Part shown: piece by piece, positions 61,396-64,000 of the stretch
How positions within the stretch are numbered: position 1 is the stretch's first letter
Layout of the letters: every line of letters starts with the position of its first letter
Source: SZUA-309 sp965233675
GTDB lineage: Bacteria > Pseudomonadota > Gammaproteobacteria > Pseudomonadales > Azotimanducaceae
Direction: 5' to 3'
DNA length: 64,000 nucleotides
Assembly (NCBI GenBank): GCA_965233675.1
Contig: OZ247498.1
Location: forward strand, 1,674,001 to 1,738,000
Notes under the pieces: generated by a model
What the model was told of the DNA's origin: nothing
The model's input: only the letters and a program-made list of their open reading frames with translations
Databases searched by the model: none
Translations under genes and position numbers: made by a program

Positions 61396-62307
61396 CTACA
61401 GAAGCGACTTCAACAGCGCCCGGGTGGCCTCCCGGTCGTCTGCATTCAGGGCGAACTCCGAGGCGGCGAAATCCGTGACACCGGCGTCGCCCAGGGCGTT
61501 GATGCGGTCAATCACCTGCGCCGACGAACCGACGATGGCGAGCTCCGCCGGTCCATCCACCCCTTCCCGCTCAAACATGGCCCGATAAGACGGAAGCTTC
61601 CCGTACATGCCCAGGGTTTCTCCGATTCGAGCCCTGACGGTCGACTCCGCGTCAGTCACACAGACGGGCAATGTGGCAACGATGCGCGGCCGGGCACGAC
61701 CACTCGATTCCGCGGCCGCCTGAATGCCCGGCGCAATATGCTCGCGAACCGTTCTGGGACCCACCCAGGCGAGCGTGGTGCCGTCCGCGAGACGACCGGC
61801 CACCGCAAGTGCCTGCGGTCCGAGCGCCGCCACCAGTACGGGTACGGTCTGGGATGGCTGTTTGAACATCGTGGCTTCGCAGGCAAGGGTCTCGCCTCGG
61901 TAAGCCACCTGCCCTTCTCTGAGCAGCGGCATCAGAATCGAAAGGAATTCCCGCAGGTGCCTGATCGGTTTCTCGAAGCCGATCCCGAGTTGAGCCATCA
62001 TCACCTGGTGGGAAAGACCCACGCCAAGTGTCAATCTGCCACCGATCGCATCAGCAGCCGTGGCCGCCTGCCCGGCCAGTACCATCGGGTGACGGGGGTA
62101 GGTCGGGACGATGGCCGTACCCAGTTCCAGGTCCGGGACTGCAATACCGACCGCGGTCAGCACCGTCAGCGCATCAAACCCACCGGTCGGATGCTCGGCG
62201 AGCCAGTAACTGGCAAAGCCGTCCGCCGCGGCGGTCCGTGCATCATCGATCACGCGCGGGACAGACGCCGACTGCACCAGACCCGTTCCGTTGATCCCTA
62301 TCCGCAT
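61396..62307 (-). CDS. LLM-class (luciferase-like) flavin/F420-dependent oxidoreductase
   Basis: TIM-barrel luciferase-like protein, 303 residues. 'FASYWLAEHPTGGFDALTV', 'LGTAIVPTYPRHPMVLAGQ' and 'LTLGVGLSHQVMMAQLGIG' are typical of the F420-type branch, close to the TIGR03564-like group common in actinobacteria. Whether it uses F420 or FMN cannot be decided from sequence; F420 synthesis occurs in only some proteobacteria. Substrate unknown. It lies 47 bases upstream of purL's end on the same strand, convergent with the Nudix gene. Confidence 0.82.
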   Translation of the reverse strand: MRIGINGTGLVQSASVPRVIDDARTAAADGFASYWLAEHPTGGFDALTVLTAVGIAVPDLELGTAIVPTYPRHPMVLAGQAATAADAIGGRLTLGVGLSHQVMMAQLGIGFEKPIRHLREFLSILMPLLREGQVAYRGETLACEATMFKQPSQTVPVLVAALGPQALAVAGRLADGTTLAWVGPRTVREHIAPGIQAAAESSGRARPRIVATLPVCVTDAESTVRARIGETLGMYGKLPSYRAMFEREGVDGPAELAIVGSSAQVIDRINALGDAGVTDFAASEFALNADDREATRALLKSLL

Positions 62308-62354
62308 GTCACTTCCCCCATGTTACTTACCTGCTCAATTGGGGTTCTCTGAAT

Positions 62355-64000
62355 TCAGAGCGCCTGCCGGGCATTGCGGAACAGCCGCAACCAGGGACCA
62401 TCTTCGTCTCCCCAGGCCGGGTCACGCCAGGCATTCTGCCAGACCCGGAACACCCGTTCGGGATGAGGCATCATAGCAAGCACCCGGCCGTCCGCGCCGA
62501 GCACACCGGCCAGTCCGTTTGCCGCGCCATTCGGGTTCGCCGGATAACGCTCCGTCGGCTGGTGATGATTGTCCACATACTGGGCGGCGACCTGCCCGGA
62601 CTCACGGAATCTGGCCACGGATGCCGCGTCGAGGAACTCCGCCCGGCCTTCTCCGTGGGCCACGGCCACGGGCAGCACACTGCCTGACATGCCATCCAGC
62701 CAGGGAGAAGCCACCTCGTTGATTCTCACGAGCACCGTGCGTCCTTCGAACTGCTCGGATGCGTTGCGGACGAAGTGCGGCCAGTCATCCGCACCCGGGA
62801 TCAGATCCGATAGATGGGCAAGCATCTGGCAACCGTTGCACACCCCCAGCACCAGACGATCCGCCTGGAAATAGCGGGCGAACGCGGTCTGGACCGCGTC
62901 GTGAAAAAGAATGCTCTTGGCCCAGCCACCCCCGCCGCCGAGCACGTCGCCGTAGGAAAAACCGCCACAGGCGGCCAGGGCCGGGAAGTCGGCCAGTTCG
63001 GCCCGGCCATCCACCAGATCACTCATGTGCACGTCCACCGGCTGAAAACCGGCCCGTTCGAAAGCGGCCGCCATCTCGATCTGACCGTTCACCCCCTGCT
63101 CCCGAAGCACGGCGATGGCCGGCCGTGCCGTACCGATACTGAACGGCGCCGCCGGGTCGAAACTGAGATTACTGGAGAACCCGGGATCATCGGCGAGAAT
63201 CTGTTCAAACTCCTGGTCCGCGCAATCCGGATTGTCTCTCAGCCGCTGCATGCGGTAGCTGAGTTCCGCCCAGCGTTGCTGCAGCGCCCCTCGCTGTGCT
63301 TCGAACACCTTGTCTCCATTGTGCTCGATAACCACGGCCTCATCCTGTCTCGGCTGGCCGACCAGCCGATGCGGGATACCCTCGAGCAGGCGCCGCACCC
63401 TGTCCAGATCGGCTGCCCGCACTTCGATCACCGCGCCGAGTTCTTCGGCAAACAGTTCGCTGAGGAGGTCTTCATCCGCGCAGACGATGTCGAGGCCTTT
63501 GCGTCCGGCAAACGCCATCTCGAGCAGAGTCACCAGCACGCCGCCATCGGAGCGGTCATGATAGGCCAGCAGAAGACCCTCGCTCTGCAGGGTCTGAACC
63601 GCATTGAAAAAGCGGACAAAGCCTTCCGGATCATCCAGATCCGGTGCTTGTTCGCCCAGCTGCCCGTAAACCTGCGCCAGACAGCTGGCTCCCAACCGAT
63701 TCCGGCCGGCACCGAGATCCAGCAACAGCAGCCGTGTATCCGCTTCAGTGCCGATCACCGGCGTCAGCGTGCGGCGGGTATCGGATACCGGCGCGAAGGC
63801 GGAAACGATCAATGTCAGCGGCGATACCACTTCCTTGTCTTCCCAGCGCGTGCGCATGGACAGACTGTCTTTGCCCACCGGAATCGCAATCCCCAGCGCC
63901 GGACAGAGCTCCATGCCCACCGCGCGCACGCCCTCGTACAGCGCCTGTTCTTCCGCATTCTCTCCCGTCGCCGCCATCCAGTTGGCGCTCAGGACGACTC
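62355..64000 (-). CDS. purL: Phosphoribosylformylglycinamidine synthase, C-terminal part (cut by window edge)
   Basis: Glutamine- and ATP-dependent conversion of FGAR to FGAM. The frame stays open to 64000 ('VVLSANWMAATGENAEEQAL' spans the edge region), so the gene begins outside the window; 547 residues of a roughly 1,290-residue protein are visible. They include the second AIRS-C domain ('IAIPVGKDSLSMRTRW', 'YHDRSDGGVLVTLLEMAF') and the class I glutaminase domain with nucleophile Cys in 'GVCNGCQMLAHL' and the His-Glu pair in 'MPHPERVFR'. This is the large single-chain PurL of proteobacteria. Confidence 0.97.
   Translation of the reverse strand, partial: VVLSANWMAATGENAEEQALYEGVRAVGMELCPALGIAIPVGKDSLSMRTRWEDKEVVSPLTLIVSAFAPVSDTRRTLTPVIGTEADTRLLLLDLGAGRNRLGASCLAQVYGQLGEQAPDLDDPEGFVRFFNAVQTLQSEGLLLAYHDRSDGGVLVTLLEMAFAGRKGLDIVCADEDLLSELFAEELGAVIEVRAADLDRVRRLLEGIPHRLVGQPRQDEAVVIEHNGDKVFEAQRGALQQRWAELSYRMQRLRDNPDCADQEFEQILADDPGFSSNLSFDPAAPFSIGTARPAIAVLREQGVNGQIEMAAAFERAGFQPVDVHMSDLVDGRAELADFPALAACGGFSYGDVLGGGGGWAKSILFHDAVQTAFARYFQADRLVLGVCNGCQMLAHLSDLIPGADDWPHFVRNASEQFEGRTVLVRINEVASPWLDGMSGSVLPVAVAHGEGRAEFLDAASVARFRESGQVAAQYVDNHHQPTERYPANPNGAANGLAGVLGADGRVLAMMPHPERVFRVWQNAWRDPAWGDEDGPWLRLFRNARQAL

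Noticed and set aside
1..64000. tRNA, rRNA, CRISPR array, insertion sequence, prophage, toxin-antitoxin or defence genes
   Set aside because: No T-loop motifs in tRNA context, no regularly spaced repeats, no transposase or phage proteins; all sizeable genes are core functions. I found no candidate for a new multi-gene system.

Overview
The window is core chromosome of a gammaproteobacterium of moderately high GC (about 60% by eye). Gene content and order match Pseudomonas-type genomes closely: rpsB-tsf-pyrH-frr-uppS-cdsA beside divergent map-glnD; nadB divergent from rpoE(algU)-mucA-mucB-mucC-mucD followed by lepA-lepB-rnc-era-recO; rpsP-rimM-trmD-rplS next to ffh and a ypjD/corC pair; and hom, dsbC and xerD in series. 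The longer Pseudomonas-type DapD and the roughly 560-residue LeuA fit the same group. Finer placement cannot be read from this sequence alone.

Layout. 1-4963: translation and envelope operon (minus strand), with a visible promoter and a structured rpsB leader. 5023-18064: plus-strand run of map, glnD, the succinylase lysine/DAP genes dapC-dapD-dapE, three type II secretion genes (gspN, gspC, gspD) and plsB. 18077-20689: rsmJ-tsaB divergent from moeA. 20815-35373: about 14.5 kb all on the minus strand, from the sigma-E regulon head (rpoE-rseA-rseB-rseC-mucD) through lepA, lepB, rnc, era, recO, rlmD and relA to adk and a histone H1-like gene, with many stop/start overlaps. 35507-38598: nadB, the ygfX-sdhE pair and divergent ygfZ. 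38628-41476: valine-catabolism trio. 41521-46745: ung, lysS, prfB (with the programmed +1 frameshift) and recJ. 46770-49902: hom, dsbC, xerD. 50391-54180: rplS-trmD-rimM-rpsP and ffh. 54348-56458: ypjD and a CNNM/CBS transporter. 56491-60176: leuA with a leucine leader peptide, purT and a gamma carbonic anhydrase-like gene. 60396-64000: a DUF3135 gene, a Nudix hydrolase, an LLM-class oxidoreductase and the 3' part of purL, cut by the window edge.

No prophage, insertion sequence, CRISPR array, toxin-antitoxin or defence island, tRNA or rRNA was seen, and no undescribed multi-gene system is evident. The interest lies in the non-coding DNA: an apparently leaderless leuA attenuator peptide, a 152-bp element bounded by perfect 28-bp inverted repeats between ffh and rpsP, a structured 488-bp gene-free stretch between rplS and xerD, two tandem-repeat gaps inside the sigma-E cluster, and a moeA gene whose conserved N-terminus has no canonical start codon. 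Starts were chosen from Shine-Dalgarno spacing, family alignment from memory and neighbour overlap. No database search was run.
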